Assembly (NCBI RefSeq): GCF_003730135.1
Contig: NZ_RJVO01000003.1
Location: 372,001-436,000, forward strand
DNA: 64,000 nucleotides
Source: Stagnimonas aquatica
GTDB lineage: Bacteria > Pseudomonadota > Gammaproteobacteria > Nevskiales > Nevskiaceae
Direction of reading: 5' to 3'
The translations under genes and the position numbers were made by a program. Shown here one piece after another: positions 37,322 through 50,094 of the stretch. The notes below the pieces were generated by a model. It made no database searches. It saw only the letters and a program-made list of their open reading frames with translations, and had not been told where the DNA came from. Numbering within the stretch: the first letter of the stretch is position 1; the number at the start of each line of letters is the position of its first letter.

Positions 37322-38058
37322 GCCGGCTTCCGGCAATGCAGGAAGTAGTTCACGTCGATGTCGCTGCCCAAGCGCGCCTGTCTGCTCACCGGGTTGTAGC
37401 TCAGCCCCTTGACCTCGACCGCCTCCAGGCCGGCGGCGCGCGCCCAACTGGTCAGCTCGGAAGGGCGGATGAACTTGCCGTAGTCGTGGGTACCGCGCGG
37501 CACCAGGTTGAGCACGTACTCGGCGCCCAGCACTGCCAGCGCATAGGCCTTGGGGTTGCGGTTGATGGTGGACAGCACCACCGTGCCACCCGGCTTCACC
37601 AGCGTGGCAATCGCGCGCAGCACGCTGGCCGGGTCGGGGACGTGTTCCAGCATTTCCAGGCAGCAGACCAGGTCGTAGGCGGCCGGGGTTTCGGCGGCCA
37701 GGGCCTCGGCACTGATCGCGCGGTAGCCGGGCTTCACGCTGCCGGCCCAATGGCCGGCCAGCTCCTGCTCCAGTCCGTGCAGACGGGCGACTTCCAGCGC
37801 CTCGTCGGCGAGGTCGATGCCGGTGGCAGTCGCGCCCCGCGCCGCCAGTGCCTCGGTCAGCAGGCCGCCGCCGCAGCCGACATCCAGCGCCGTCTTGCCC
37901 TTCAAGCCACCGGCGCAGGCCTCGATGTAGGCGACCCGCGGGCCATTGATGTGGTGCAGAGCGCGCATCGGCCCGTTCGGGTCCCACCAGGTCGCGGCCT
38001 GTTTCTGGAAGTTGGCGATTTCGCTGTGATCGACGTTGCTGCTGGAACTGTGGTTCAT
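37318..38058 (-). CDS. ubiG: Ubiquinone biosynthesis O-methyltransferase UbiG
   Basis: A 246-residue SAM-dependent methyltransferase for both O-methylations of ubiquinone synthesis. The N-terminus NVDHSEIANFQKQAATWWDP, SAM motif ALDVGCGGGLLTE, VCCLEMLEHVPDP and STINRNPKAYALAVLGAEY are UbiG signatures. ATG 38058 gives the family N-terminus; the larger open frame is rejected. It overlaps the small ABM gene upstream by 4 bp and mupP downstream by 4 bp, so the whole leftward unit is tightly coupled. Confidence 0.96.
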   Translation of the reverse strand: MNHSSSSNVDHSEIANFQKQAATWWDPNGPMRALHHINGPRVAYIEACAGGLKGKTALDVGCGGGLLTEALAARGATATGIDLADEALEVARLHGLEQELAGHWAGSVKPGYRAISAEALAAETPAAYDLVCCLEMLEHVPDPASVLRAIATLVKPGGTVVLSTINRNPKAYALAVLGAEYVLNLVPRGTHDYGKFIRPSELTSWARAAGLEAVEVKGLSYNPVSRQARLGSDIDVNYFLHCRKPA

Positions 38059-38390
38059 GGTTTTCCGTAGGCGCGCTCGACCTTGGCGACGCGCAATTCG
38101 TAGTGCTGATACCAGCGTTCGCGGCCCTGGCGACGGGCCTCGCTGTGTTCCAGTTGCCGCTTCCAGGCCTGGATCGCGGCCTCGCTCTCCCAGTAGGAGA
38201 CGGTGATGCCGAAGCCATCGGTGCCGCGCGTGCTCTCCACGCCCAGATAGCCCGGCTGCTGCTGGGCCAGTTGCACCATGCGCTCGGCGGTTTCGCCATA
38301 GGTGGCGCCGTCGTCGGCCTGGCGGGTGGAGCTGAAGATCACCGCGTAGTAGGGCGGTTGCGGTGTGGTCGCGAAACGCGGGTCGCTCAT
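38055..38390 (-). CDS. Antibiotic biosynthesis monooxygenase-like (ABM) domain protein
   Basis: A 111-residue ferredoxin-like dimeric alpha/beta-barrel protein. YYAVIFSSTR at the N-terminus, GYLGVESTRG-type segment, ITVSYWESEAAIQAWKRQLEH and a C-terminal RWYQHYELRVAKV fit the ABM/DUF-type stress monooxygenases. Such proteins range from haem-degrading to quinol-oxidising enzymes or unknown roles. No cofactor is evident. It sits between mtaD and ubiG with ATGA overlaps on both sides, which fixes ATG 38390 as the start. Confidence 0.85.
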   Translation of the reverse strand: MSDPRFATTPQPPYYAVIFSSTRQADDGATYGETAERMVQLAQQQPGYLGVESTRGTDGFGITVSYWESEAAIQAWKRQLEHSEARRQGRERWYQHYELRVAKVERAYGKP

Positions 38391-39733
38391 GGCCGGATTT
38401 TCGCCGCCCACTCACGCGCCTTGGCGCGCAGGGCCGTTTCGTCCAGCGTGGTCAGCAGTCCGCCGCGTAACAGCGGCTTGCCGGCCACGTACACCTCGGA
38501 GACCTGGCGGCTGTTGACCGCATAGGCGAGTTGGGAGAGGACGTTGTAGACCGGCTGGGTGTTGAGGGCATCGAGGTCGATGGCGATGAAGTCGGCCTGC
38601 TTGCCCTCCTTCAGCGAACCGATCTGCTCGTCCAGGCCCAGGGCCTTGGCGCCGGCCAGGGTCGCCATGTGCAGGGCGGCCTGCGCCGGCAGCGTTTCTG
38701 CGTCGCCGGCCACCGCCTTGGCCAGCAGGGCGGCGGTCTTCAGCTCGCCGAACAGGTCGAGATCGTTGTTGCTGGCGGCGCCATCGGTGCCGAGCGCGAC
38801 GTTGACCCCGGCCTTGAGCAGCTTGCCGACCGGGCAGAAGCCGCTGGCGAGCTTCAAGTTGCTCTCCGGGCAGTGCGCGACGTGCACGCCGAACTCGGCG
38901 GCCTCGGCGATTTCCTCGTCGCTGAGCTGGGTCATGTGCACGGCGATGAAGTCAGGGCCCAGCAGTTCCAGCTCCTTGAGCCGCTGCCAGGGGCGCTTGC
39001 CCGTGGCCTGCACCGCCATCGCCACTTCGCCAGCGGTTTCGTGCACGTGCATGTGGATGCCGATGGACAGCTCGTTGGCGTAGGCGCGGATCTTGGTCAG
39101 CGGCGCGTCGCTGACCGTATAGGGCGCGTGCGGACCGAAGATGGTGGTCACCAGTGGGTTGCCCTTGAGCGCGTCGTGCAGCGCCAGGCCCTTGTGGATG
39201 TACTCGTCGGCGTTGGCTGCCCAGGCGGTGGGGAAGTCCAGCACGATCAGGTTGGCGACCGCCCGCATCCCGGCCGCGCTGAAGGCGGCGGCGCTGGCGT
39301 CGGGGAAGAAGTACATGTCGTTGACGCAGGTGACGCCGCCGCGGATCAGCTCGGCGGCGGCCAGCGAGACGCCGTCGCGGCAGAACTCGGGCGAGACATG
39401 CGCGCCCTCGGCCGGCCAGATGTGCTCCTGCAACCAGGTCATCAGCGGCAGATCGTCGGCGATGCCGCGCAGCAGGCTCATCGCCGCGTGGCTATGGGCA
39501 TTGACCAGGCCCGGCATCAGCGCGTGACGGTCCAGCCGCAGGGTTTCCCGCGCCTGGTAGCGCTGGGCGGCCTCGGCGGCGGGCAGCAGCTCCAGGATGC
39601 GGCCGCCATGCACGGCCAGGGCGTGCTGCTCCAGCACCAGGCCGGCGGGCTCCACCGGCACCAGCCAGCGGGGAAAGACGAGCAGATCAATGGGCTGCAT
39701 GGCGGCGCCAGGGTCGTGGTGAGGGTTTGTCAT
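38387..39733 (-). CDS. mtaD: Amidohydrolase, probable 5'-methylthioadenosine/S-adenosylhomocysteine deaminase
   Basis: A 448-residue TRZ/ATZ-type metal-dependent deaminase. Metal ligands are in LVNAHSHAAMSLLRG, HMHVHETAG and LGTDGAASNNDLD; GPHAPYTVSD is also conserved. It is expected to deaminate MTA/SAH, linking SAM by-product recycling to the divergent mtnA, as in Pseudomonas where mtaD and mtnA are adjacent. Start is uncertain: ATG 39733 (used here) or ATG 39700, which would give 437 residues; neither has a strong Shine-Dalgarno. A TAAAAT -10 candidate for this direction lies at 39784-39789. Confidence 0.88.
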   Translation of the reverse strand: MTNPHHDPGAAMQPIDLLVFPRWLVPVEPAGLVLEQHALAVHGGRILELLPAAEAAQRYQARETLRLDRHALMPGLVNAHSHAAMSLLRGIADDLPLMTWLQEHIWPAEGAHVSPEFCRDGVSLAAAELIRGGVTCVNDMYFFPDASAAAFSAAGMRAVANLIVLDFPTAWAANADEYIHKGLALHDALKGNPLVTTIFGPHAPYTVSDAPLTKIRAYANELSIGIHMHVHETAGEVAMAVQATGKRPWQRLKELELLGPDFIAVHMTQLSDEEIAEAAEFGVHVAHCPESNLKLASGFCPVGKLLKAGVNVALGTDGAASNNDLDLFGELKTAALLAKAVAGDAETLPAQAALHMATLAGAKALGLDEQIGSLKEGKQADFIAIDLDALNTQPVYNVLSQLAYAVNSRQVSEVYVAGKPLLRGGLLTTLDETALRAKAREWAAKIRP

Positions 39734-39801
39734 GACGGCGCGAGGCGGATGACCGACAATTCGCGCCCTTTCGTCACCCGACCATTTTAAGGGCAAGCTC
39801 C

Positions 39802-40794
39802 ATGTCTTCTGTTGTACAGCCGATCATCTGGGCCGCCGACCACCTGCAATTGCTCGATCAGCGGCTGTTGCCGCAGGAGGTGCGGATGCTCGCCTGCCGC
39901 AGCGCCGCCGAGGTGGCGCGCGCCATCCACGACATGGCAGTGCGCGGCGCGCCGGCCATCGGCATCGCCGCCGCCTACGGCCTGGTGCTCGATGCCCAGC
40001 AGGGCCGCGACTACCAAGCGGCGGAGCAGGTTCTGGCCGAATCCCGGCCCACCGCCGTCAACCTGCGCTGGGCGCTGGAGCGCATGCGCGCGGTCGCCCC
40101 GCGCAGCGCCGACGCGCTGCTGGCCGAGGCCGAGGCGATCCATCAGGAAGACCTGGCGCAGAACCTGCGCATGGGCGCGCTGGGCGCGGCCCTGCTGCCG
40201 GCAGGGGCGGTGGTGCTCACCCACTGCAACACCGGCGCACTTGCCACTGGCGGGCATGGCACCGCGCTGGGGGTGATCCGCAGCGCCCATGCCGCCGGCA
40301 AGCTGAAGTTCGCCTACAACACCGAGACCCGGCCCTGGCTGCAGGGCGCGCGGCTCACCGCCTTCGAGCTGGCGCAGGAGGGCATCCCCGGCAAGCTCCT
40401 GGCCGACGGCGCCGCCGCGCACCTGATGAAGAGCGAGAAGATCGACTGGGTGATCGTCGGCGCCGACCGCATCGCCGCCAATGGCGACACCGCCAACAAG
40501 ATCGGCACCTACGCGCTGGCGCTGGCGGCCAAGGCGCACGGTGCGAAGTTCATGGTGGTGGCGCCCAGCGGCACCTTCGATCTGCACTGCCCGGACGGTG
40601 GCCACATCCCCATCGAGGAGCGCAGCGCCGCCGAGCTGACCGAGTTTCGCGGCGCACCGGTGGCACCGCTCGGTTACGCCGCCTACAACCCGGTGTTCGA
40701 TGTCACGCCGGCCTCTCTGATCGACGCCATCGTCTGCGAACACGGCGTGATCGAGCGGCCTGACGCCGCCAAGATTGCCGCCCTGCTTGGCTGA
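39802..40794 (+). CDS. mtnA: S-methyl-5-thioribose-1-phosphate isomerase
   Basis: A 330-residue eIF2B-like isomerase of the methionine salvage pathway, converting methylthioribose-1-phosphate to methylthioribulose-1-phosphate. The substrate-binding [13 protein letters not shown], catalytic Cys in [14 protein letters not shown] and Asp in [18 protein letters not shown] are present. An AGGG lies 8 nt before the ATG. It is divergent from mtaD across a 68-bp spacer and is followed after 45 bp by lpxD. No other mtn genes are in the window. Confidence 0.95.
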   Translation: MSSVVQPIIWAADHLQLLDQRLLPQEVRMLACRSAAEVARAIHDMAVRGAPAIGIAAAYGLVLDAQQGRDYQAAEQVLAESRPTAVNLRWALERMRAVAPRSADALLAEAEAIHQEDLAQNLRMGALGAALLPAGAVVLTHCNTGALATGGHGTALGVIRSAHAAGKLKFAYNTETRPWLQGARLTAFELAQEGIPGKLLADGAAAHLMKSEKIDWVIVGADRIAANGDTANKIGTYALALAAKAHGAKFMVVAPSGTFDLHCPDGGHIPIEERSAAELTEFRGAPVAPLGYAAYNPVFDVTPASLIDAIVCEHGVIERPDAAKIAALLG

Positions 40795-40839
40795 GCCCAG
40801 GTTCGCGCGCCGCCGCCGCTGCCGTTAATGTTGCGCCCC

Positions 40840-41916
40840 ATGACTGAATCCAGCCCCAGCTACACCCTGGCCGAACTGGCCGAGCGCTTCCAGTTGGAAG
40901 TGGTCGGCGACGGCCAGACCCGCGTCGCCGGTCTTTGCGAACTCAAGCCCGGCGAGCCCGGCAAGCTCGGCTTTCTCGCCAGCCCGCAATACCGCGCTCA
41001 GCTTGCCGACACCCGCGCCGCCGCCGTCGTGGTCGGCAAGCGCGATGTCTCGGCGCTGACCACGCCGGGGCTGTTGGCGCGCGATCCCAGCCTCGCGTTT
41101 GCGCGCATCGCCCGCCTGTTCGACGCCAGCCGCGCCTTTGCGCCCGGCGTCGATGCCAGCGCCAGCGTCGCCGGTTCCGCCCGGCTGGCCACCGGCGTCT
41201 TCGTCGGGGCGCGCGCGGTGATCGAGGCCGGCGTCAGCGTCGGCGAGGGCAGCTACATCGGGCCGGGTAGCATCCTGCGCGCCGACGCCAGCCTCGGTCC
41301 TGGCTGCCGACTGGAAGCGGCGGTGACGGTCGGCGAGCGGGTGCGGCTCGGCGCCCGCGTCCTGGTGCAGCCGGGCGCGGTGATCGGCGCGCGCGGCTTC
41401 GGCAATGTCCGCCTGCCGGATGGCTCCTGGGAGGAAATGCCCCAGCTCGGCACCGTCGTGGTCGGCGACGATGTCGAGATCGGCGCCAACACCACCATCG
41501 ACCGTGGCGCGCTCGGTGACACCGTCATTGAGGACGGCGTGCGCCTCGACAACCAGATCCAGATCGCCCACAACTGCGTGATCGGCAGGAACACCGCCAT
41601 CGCCGCCTGCACCGGCATCGCCGGCTCCACCCGCATCGGCCAGCGCTGCATGATCGGCGGCGCCGCCGGCATCGGCGGACACCTGGTGATCGCCGACGAC
41701 GTGGTGCTGCTGGGCAGGGCGATGGTGACCAATTCCATCGATACACCGGGCGTGTACGGCTCCGGCCTGCCACTGGCGCCGGCGCGCGAATGGCGCAAGA
41801 CCGTGGCGCGGGTGCGCCGCCTCGACAAGCTGACCGAGCGGGTGAAGCATCTGGAAGGCCTGCTCCACGTAAAGGCGCAGGAGAGCGCCGATGCCTCCGA
41901 AGGAAACGACAACTAG
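40840..41916 (+). CDS. lpxD: UDP-3-O-acylglucosamine N-acyltransferase
   Basis: A 358-residue left-handed beta-helix acyltransferase for the third step of lipid A synthesis. An N-terminal uridine-binding domain (SFLANPQYR-like [12 protein letters not shown]) precedes hexapeptide repeats, with [13 protein letters not shown] carrying the catalytic-histidine region and a C-terminal helix ([14 protein letters not shown]). ATG 40840 best matches related N-termini; ATG 40828 would add four residues. No clear Shine-Dalgarno. First gene of the lpxD-fabZ-lpxA-lpxB cluster; the skp/bamA genes that precede lpxD in many relatives are absent, and mtnA is upstream. Confidence 0.94.
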   Translation: MTESSPSYTLAELAERFQLEVVGDGQTRVAGLCELKPGEPGKLGFLASPQYRAQLADTRAAAVVVGKRDVSALTTPGLLARDPSLAFARIARLFDASRAFAPGVDASASVAGSARLATGVFVGARAVIEAGVSVGEGSYIGPGSILRADASLGPGCRLEAAVTVGERVRLGARVLVQPGAVIGARGFGNVRLPDGSWEEMPQLGTVVVGDDVEIGANTTIDRGALGDTVIEDGVRLDNQIQIAHNCVIGRNTAIAACTGIAGSTRIGQRCMIGGAAGIGGHLVIADDVVLLGRAMVTNSIDTPGVYGSGLPLAPAREWRKTVARVRRLDKLTERVKHLEGLLHVKAQESADASEGNDN

Positions 41917-41919
41917 TTC

Positions 41920-42402
41920 ATGAGCCAGATCAATCTCGACATCCGCGCCATCATGGGTCTGCTGACCCATCGCTCGCCCTTTCTGCTGGTGGACCGGGTG
42001 ATCGCCTACGAAAAGCAGAAGACGCTCACCGCGATCAAGAACGTCACCTACAACGAGCCGTATTTCACCGGCCACTTCCCGCTGGTGCCGACCATGCCCG
42101 GGGTGTTGATGCTGGAGGCGCTGGCGCAGACCTGCGGCCTGTTGGCGGTGCTCGACTCCGGCATCCGCCCCGACTCCGGCTACCTGCTGTATTTCGCCGG
42201 CGTCGACGGGGCGCGCTTCAAGCGGCCGGTGGTGCCGGGCGACCAGTTGACCCTGCACGTGGAGCTGGACAAGCAGAAGCGCCATGTCTGGCGCTTCAAG
42301 ACCAGCGCCCGGGTCGGCGAGGAGCTGGCCTGCGAAGCGGTGCTGACCTGCGTGCTGAAGCATCCCGACGAGGGTCGTGCGGCTGCGGAGGCCTCGGCAT
42401 GA
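41920..42402 (+). CDS. fabZ: 3-hydroxyacyl-ACP dehydratase FabZ
   Basis: A 160-residue hot-dog-fold dehydratase of type II fatty-acid synthesis. MGLLTHRSPFLLVDRV starts the core, with catalytic His in YFTGHFP and Glu in GVLMLEALAQ. Three bases separate it from lpxD, and its stop overlaps the lpxA start (ATGA). Placement between lpxD and lpxA balances 3-hydroxyacyl-ACP use between phospholipid and lipid A, as known from other gammaproteobacteria. Confidence 0.97.
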   Translation: MSQINLDIRAIMGLLTHRSPFLLVDRVIAYEKQKTLTAIKNVTYNEPYFTGHFPLVPTMPGVLMLEALAQTCGLLAVLDSGIRPDSGYLLYFAGVDGARFKRPVVPGDQLTLHVELDKQKRHVWRFKTSARVGEELACEAVLTCVLKHPDEGRAAAEASA

Positions 42403-43199
42403 GCGCGCCGCGCATCCATCCCACCGCGATTATCGACGCCAAGGCCGAGCTGCATGGCTCGGTGCAAGTGGGTCCGTACTCGATCATCGGCCCCGGTGTC
42501 GAGATCGGCGAGGACTCCTGGATCGGCCCGCACGCGGTGCTCACCGGCCCGCTCAAGCTCGGCAAGCGCAACAAGGTCTACCAGTTCGCCAGCGTCGGCG
42601 AACTCTCCCAGGACAAGACCGCGACGCCGGAGCAGCCGACCAGCACGGTGATCGGCGACGACAACATCATCCGCGAGTACGTCAGCATCCAGCGCGGCAC
42701 GATGAAGGAGTACGAGACCAAGCGCGGCGAAACCCGCATCGGCGACCGCAACCTGATCATGAATTACTGCCACATCGCGCACGATTGCGTGGTGGGCAGC
42801 GACACCATCTTCGCCAACAACGCCAGCCTTGCCGGCCACGTCGAGATCGGCGACTGGGTGATCCTCGGCGGCTACACCCTGGTCTACCAGTTCTGCCGCA
42901 TCGGCCCGCATGCCTTCACCGCCTACGCGGCCGGCCTGTCCGGCGACGTGCCGCCGTTCGTGATGGTGCAGGGCAGCCCGGCCGACGCCCGCGCCATCAA
43001 CAAAGAAGGTCTGCGCCGCCGTGGTTTCAAGCCGGAGGAGATGGCGCCCATCGAAGAGGCCTTCAAGCTCATCTACCGCTCCGGCAAGGTGATGGCCGAG
43101 GTCAAGGCCGAACTGGCCGAGATGGCCAAGACCTCCGAGCACGTCCGGCTGATGTCCGAGTTCATCAACTCGGGCAAGCGGCCGCTGGCGCGTGGGTGA
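42399..43199 (+). CDS. lpxA: UDP-N-acetylglucosamine acyltransferase
   Basis: A 266-residue hexapeptide-repeat trimer catalysing the first lipid A step. IHPTAIIDAKAELHGSVQVG opens the left-handed beta-helix; NYCHIAHDCVVG contains the catalytic histidine region and YGLNxxGL-like AYAAGLSGDVPP precedes the C-terminal helices. ATG 42399 is fixed by homology and the fabZ overlap; the 200 residues read upstream in frame are a shadow of lpxD/fabZ. Its stop abuts the DUF559 start without a gap. Confidence 0.97.
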   Translation: MSAPRIHPTAIIDAKAELHGSVQVGPYSIIGPGVEIGEDSWIGPHAVLTGPLKLGKRNKVYQFASVGELSQDKTATPEQPTSTVIGDDNIIREYVSIQRGTMKEYETKRGETRIGDRNLIMNYCHIAHDCVVGSDTIFANNASLAGHVEIGDWVILGGYTLVYQFCRIGPHAFTAYAAGLSGDVPPFVMVQGSPADARAINKEGLRRRGFKPEEMAPIEEAFKLIYRSGKVMAEVKAELAEMAKTSEHVRLMSEFINSGKRPLARG

Positions 43200-43655
43200 A
43201 TGACGGCTCCTGGCTATTCGAGAGAAGGCCTCGCTCGTGCCCGCAAGCTGCGGCGCGAGATGCCTCCGGCCGAGCGCAAGCTGTGGTTCGAAGGTTTGCG
43301 GCTGCTGCCTCAGCATTTTCGGCGGCAGCGGCCGTTTGGGCCGTATATCGTGGATTTTTACTGCGCGGCTGCGAAGCTCGTGATCGAGCTTGATGGTGAG
43401 AGCCATGACGGATTTGAAGCCCAGCATCTGGATCAGCGGCGCGATGCCTATCTGGCGGGTCTCGGTTTGAAGATTCTGCGGTTCACCAACGTGCAGGTGA
43501 TGGACGAGTTCGAGGGGGTGATGGCGGCGATTGCCGAGGCCGCGCCGACCCCTCCGTCACCTGCGGTGACACCTCCCCTGCGAGCAGGGGAGGCAAAGGC
43601 GGAGTGCCTCCCCTGCGAAGTAGGGGAGGTGGCGGCGCAGCCGCCGGAGGGGTAG
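43200..43655 (+). CDS. DUF559-family endonuclease-like protein with repeat-encoded tail
   Basis: A 151-residue protein. Residues 1-110 match DUF559, a PD-(D/E)xK nuclease-like fold: RKLRREMPPAERKLWF, FRRQRPFGPYIVDFYC, KLVIELDGESH and LKILRFTNVQV. Enzymatic role is not established. The last 35 or so codons run through GC-rich palindromic repeats and give a proline/alanine tail without resemblance to the family, so the ancestral stop may lie earlier. The ATG follows the lpxA stop directly. This gene is an insertion in the otherwise standard lpxA-lpxB order. Confidence 0.85.
   Translation: MTAPGYSREGLARARKLRREMPPAERKLWFEGLRLLPQHFRRQRPFGPYIVDFYCAAAKLVIELDGESHDGFEAQHLDQRRDAYLAGLGLKILRFTNVQVMDEFEGVMAAIAEAAPTPPSPAVTPPLRAGEAKAECLPCEVGEVAAQPPEG
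43572..43655 (+). repeat. Tandem palindromic repeats in the DUF559 tail
   Basis: Two copies of CCTCCCCTG-loop-CAGGGGAGG form hairpins at 43572-43593 and 43607-43629 (the second with a single mismatch pair at the loop), followed by a GGCGGCGCAGCCGCC palindrome and GGAGGGG. Similar CCTCCCC/GGGGAGG units are common dispersed repeats next to DUF559 genes in proteobacteria. The final GGAGGGG serves as the Shine-Dalgarno of lpxB. Confidence 0.8.
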
Positions 43656-43661
43656 TTGCGC

Positions 43662-44822
43662 ATGCACGGCCGCCCCCACTTCGCCCTCATCGCCGGCGAA
43701 CTCTCCGGCGACCTGCTCGGCGCCGCGCTGATCCGTGCCCTGCGCCAGCGCTATCCGCAGGCGCGCTTCAGCGGCGTCGCCGGCCCGCGCATGCTGGCCG
43801 AGGGCTGCGAGGCGGTGGCCAGTATCGAAACCCTGTCGGTGATGGGCCTGGCCGAGGTGCTGCCGGCGGTTCCGCGCCTGCTCAAGCTGCGCAGGATGCT
43901 GGTGAGCCATTACACCGCCGGCCGACCGGAAGTGCTGATCGGCATCGACGCGCCCGACTTCAATCTGGGCCTGGAAGCCCGCCTGAAACGTCGGGGCCTG
44001 CGTACCGTGCATCTGGTCAGCCCCACGGTCTGGGCCTGGCGCGAGGGCCGGGTGCAGACCGTCGCCAAGGCGGTCGAGCGCATCCTCTGCCTGTTTCCCT
44101 TCGAGCCGGCGGTCTACGCCAAGTACGGCGTGCCGGCCGCCTACATCGGACATCCGCTGGCCGACGAGCTGGATGATGCGGTCAGCCCCGCCGCCGGCAA
44201 GCAGGCGCTGGGGCTCGATCCGGCACGGCCGGTGCTGGCGCTGCTGCCGGGCAGTCGCAGCGGCGAGGTAAGCCGGCTGGCGGAACCCTTTGCCGAAGCG
44301 GCCAGGCGCCTGAGCGAGCAGATTCCGGGGCTGCAAGTCATCACCCCGGTCGCCAAGCCCAGCCTGCGGCCCTTGCTGGAGCAGGCGCGCCAGCAGTATG
44401 CGCCGGGCCTGGACTGGCGCCTGCTCGACGGCCAGTCGCGCGAGGCCATGCGCGCCGCCGATGCGGTACTGCTGGCCAGCGGCACCGCCACCCTGGAATG
44501 CCTGCTGCTCGGACGGCCGATGGTGGTCGGCTACCGGCTCAGCGGCTTTACGGCCTGGCTGCTGCGGCGCCTGTTGAAGGTCAGCAGCGTGAGCCTGCCG
44601 AACTTGCTCAGCGGCGAGAATCTGGTGCCGGAGTTGCTCCAGGAAGACTGCACCCCGGAACGCCTGGCGGAGGCCCTGCGGCTGCTGCTGACGGCGGACG
44701 GGGCGGCGACGCGGCAGACCGCCGGATTCGCCGCCGTGCGCGCGGAACTGCGCCGTGACGCCGCCAGCCAGGCCGCCGCCGCCATCGCCGAGCTGCTGGA
44801 AACGCCGTCAGCACGGGCTTGA
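43662..44822 (+). CDS. lpxB: Lipid-A-disaccharide synthase
   Basis: A 386-residue GT19 glycosyltransferase that condenses UDP-2,3-diacylglucosamine with lipid X. FALIAGELSGDLLGAALI at the N-terminus, VSPTVWAWREGRV, LPGSRSGEVSRL and ASGTATLECLLLGRPMVVGYR are LpxB signatures. ATG 43662 has GGAGGGG at 9 nt; TTG 43656 is possible but worse. The ribosome-binding site is contributed by the upstream repeat. rnhB follows after 60 nt. Confidence 0.96.
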   Translation: MHGRPHFALIAGELSGDLLGAALIRALRQRYPQARFSGVAGPRMLAEGCEAVASIETLSVMGLAEVLPAVPRLLKLRRMLVSHYTAGRPEVLIGIDAPDFNLGLEARLKRRGLRTVHLVSPTVWAWREGRVQTVAKAVERILCLFPFEPAVYAKYGVPAAYIGHPLADELDDAVSPAAGKQALGLDPARPVLALLPGSRSGEVSRLAEPFAEAARRLSEQIPGLQVITPVAKPSLRPLLEQARQQYAPGLDWRLLDGQSREAMRAADAVLLASGTATLECLLLGRPMVVGYRLSGFTAWLLRRLLKVSSVSLPNLLSGENLVPELLQEDCTPERLAEALRLLLTADGAATRQTAGFAAVRAELRRDAASQAAAAIAELLETPSARA

Positions 44823-44882
44823 GCGGGGAATCGGCATCCGTCAAGTCGTGAAATCCAGCGCGTGCGCAGGCAAGCTGTGGTC

Positions 44883-45520
44883 ATGAGTGCCGCCCCCCTC
44901 CCTGACTCCGTCCGGCTGATCGCCGGGATCGACGAGGCTGGGCGCGGCTGTCTGGCCGGGCCGGTGATGGCGGCGGCGGTGATTCTGCCCGCCGTCCACG
45001 GCCTCGTCGGCCTGAACGACTCCAAGCAGTTGTCGGCGCGGGCACGGGAAAAACTGTTCCCGCAGATCCAGCAGCGCGCCCTGGCCTGGGCCGTCGGCAC
45101 AGCCAGCGTCGCGGAAATCGACCAGTTGAATATCCTGCAGGCGAACTTCCTGGCGATGCGCCGCGCGGTGGCCGCGCTCGGGCGGGTGCCGGCGCTGTGC
45201 CGGGTCGATGGCAACCAGGATCCTCGCCTGGGCCTGCCCACCGCGCTGGTGGTGGGTGGCGATGCCCTGCATGCCGAGATCATGGCGGCGAGCATCCTCG
45301 CCAAGGTGTCCCGAGATCGGCTGCTGCTCGAACTCGACGGCCGCTACCCGGGTTACGGATTCGCCCAGCACAAGGGCTATGGCACTGCTGCGCACCTCGC
45401 GGCACTGCGCCGTCTTGGACCCTGCGCCGAGCACCGGATGAGCTTCGCGCCCTGCGCGCAGCGGTCCTTGCTGGAGGCCGCCTCACGCACCGCGCAGGCC
45501 GCCGGTGCGGGAGCGGGCGC

Positions 45521-45524
<4 letters not shown>
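44883..45524 (+). CDS. rnhB: Ribonuclease HII
   Basis: A 213-residue enzyme removing ribonucleotides from DNA and RNA-DNA hybrids. Active-site residues are in [15 protein letters not shown] (Asp, Glu), RVDGNQ and the [12 protein letters not shown] motif; [17 protein letters not shown] is also typical. ATG 44883 gives the usual length; an in-frame GTG 44862 is the alternative. The stop overlaps dnaE (ATGA). Short alanine-rich C-terminal extension. Confidence 0.95.
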
Positions 45525-49104
<3,580 letters not shown>

Positions 49105-49108
<4 letters not shown>

Positions 49109-50094
49109 ACCTGAACTATCTCGACTTCGAACAGCCCATTGCCGACCTGCAGCAGAAGATTGAAGAGCTGCGCTTCGCCACCCAGGGCAGCGAGGTCAAC
49201 CTCACCGCCGAGATCGCGGCGCTGGAGGGCAAGATCGTCCAGCTCACCGAGCAGATCTTCGCCAATCTCACACCCTGGCAGGTCGCCCAGCTGGCCCGCC
49301 ACCCGCAGCGCCCCTACGCGCTGGACTACATCAACGGCATCTTCACCGAATGGGAAGAGCTGCACGGCGACCGCCACTATGCCGACGACCCCGCCATCGT
49401 CTCTGGCGTCGCCCGGCTGGAAGGCCGCGCCTGCGTGGTGATTGGCCAGCAGAAGGGTCGCGACGCCAAGGAGCGGGTGCTGCGCAACTTCGGCATGCCG
49501 CGCCCCGAGGGGTATCGCAAGGCCTTGCGGCTGATGAAGATGGCGGAGAAGTTCCAGTTGCCGGTGATGACCTTCATCGACACCCCCGGCGCCTATCCGG
49601 GCATCGGTGCCGAGGAGCGCAACCAGTCCGAGGCCATCGCCCGCAATCTCTTCGAGCTGTCGCGTCTGCGTACGCCGGTGATCGCCACCGTGACTGGCGA
49701 GGGCGGTTCCGGCGGCGCGCTGGCGATTGGCGTCGCCGACGTGGTGATGATGCTCCAGTACAGCATCTACTCGGTGATCTCGCCCGAGGGCTGCGCCAGC
49801 ATCCTGTTCAAGTCCGCCAGCCGGGCTCCGGAGGCCGCCGCCGCCATGCGCGTCGGCGCGCAGGACATCTACAACCTGAAACTGATCCACGAAGTCATCC
49901 CGGAGCCGCTGGGCGGCGCCCACCGCGATCCGGCGGCGATGATCGCCAGCGTCAAGGCGCGTCTGGTGGAGCATCTCGAGCGCTTGGTGCAGCGGCCGAT
50001 GACGGTGCTGCTGCACGACCGCTACCAGCGTCTGATGAATTTCGGCGCCTACGAGGAGCCGCAGGTCGTCACCCATCTGAAGGCCGTTGGCTAA
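49105..50094 (+). CDS. accA: Acetyl-CoA carboxylase carboxyltransferase subunit alpha
   Basis: A 329-residue subunit that, with AccD, transfers carboxyl from biotin to acetyl-CoA to make malonyl-CoA. It has an N-terminal helical segment ([15 protein letters not shown]) and crotonase-like core with [20 protein letters not shown] and [19 protein letters not shown]. Operon order dnaE-accA-tilS is conserved in gammaproteobacteria. Its 3' end overlaps tilS by 8 bp. Confidence 0.97.

Noticed and set aside
43572-43655. CRISPR array
   Set aside because: Only two imperfect hairpin copies lie close together with no unique spacers of regular size and no cas genes; a dispersed palindromic repeat explains it.
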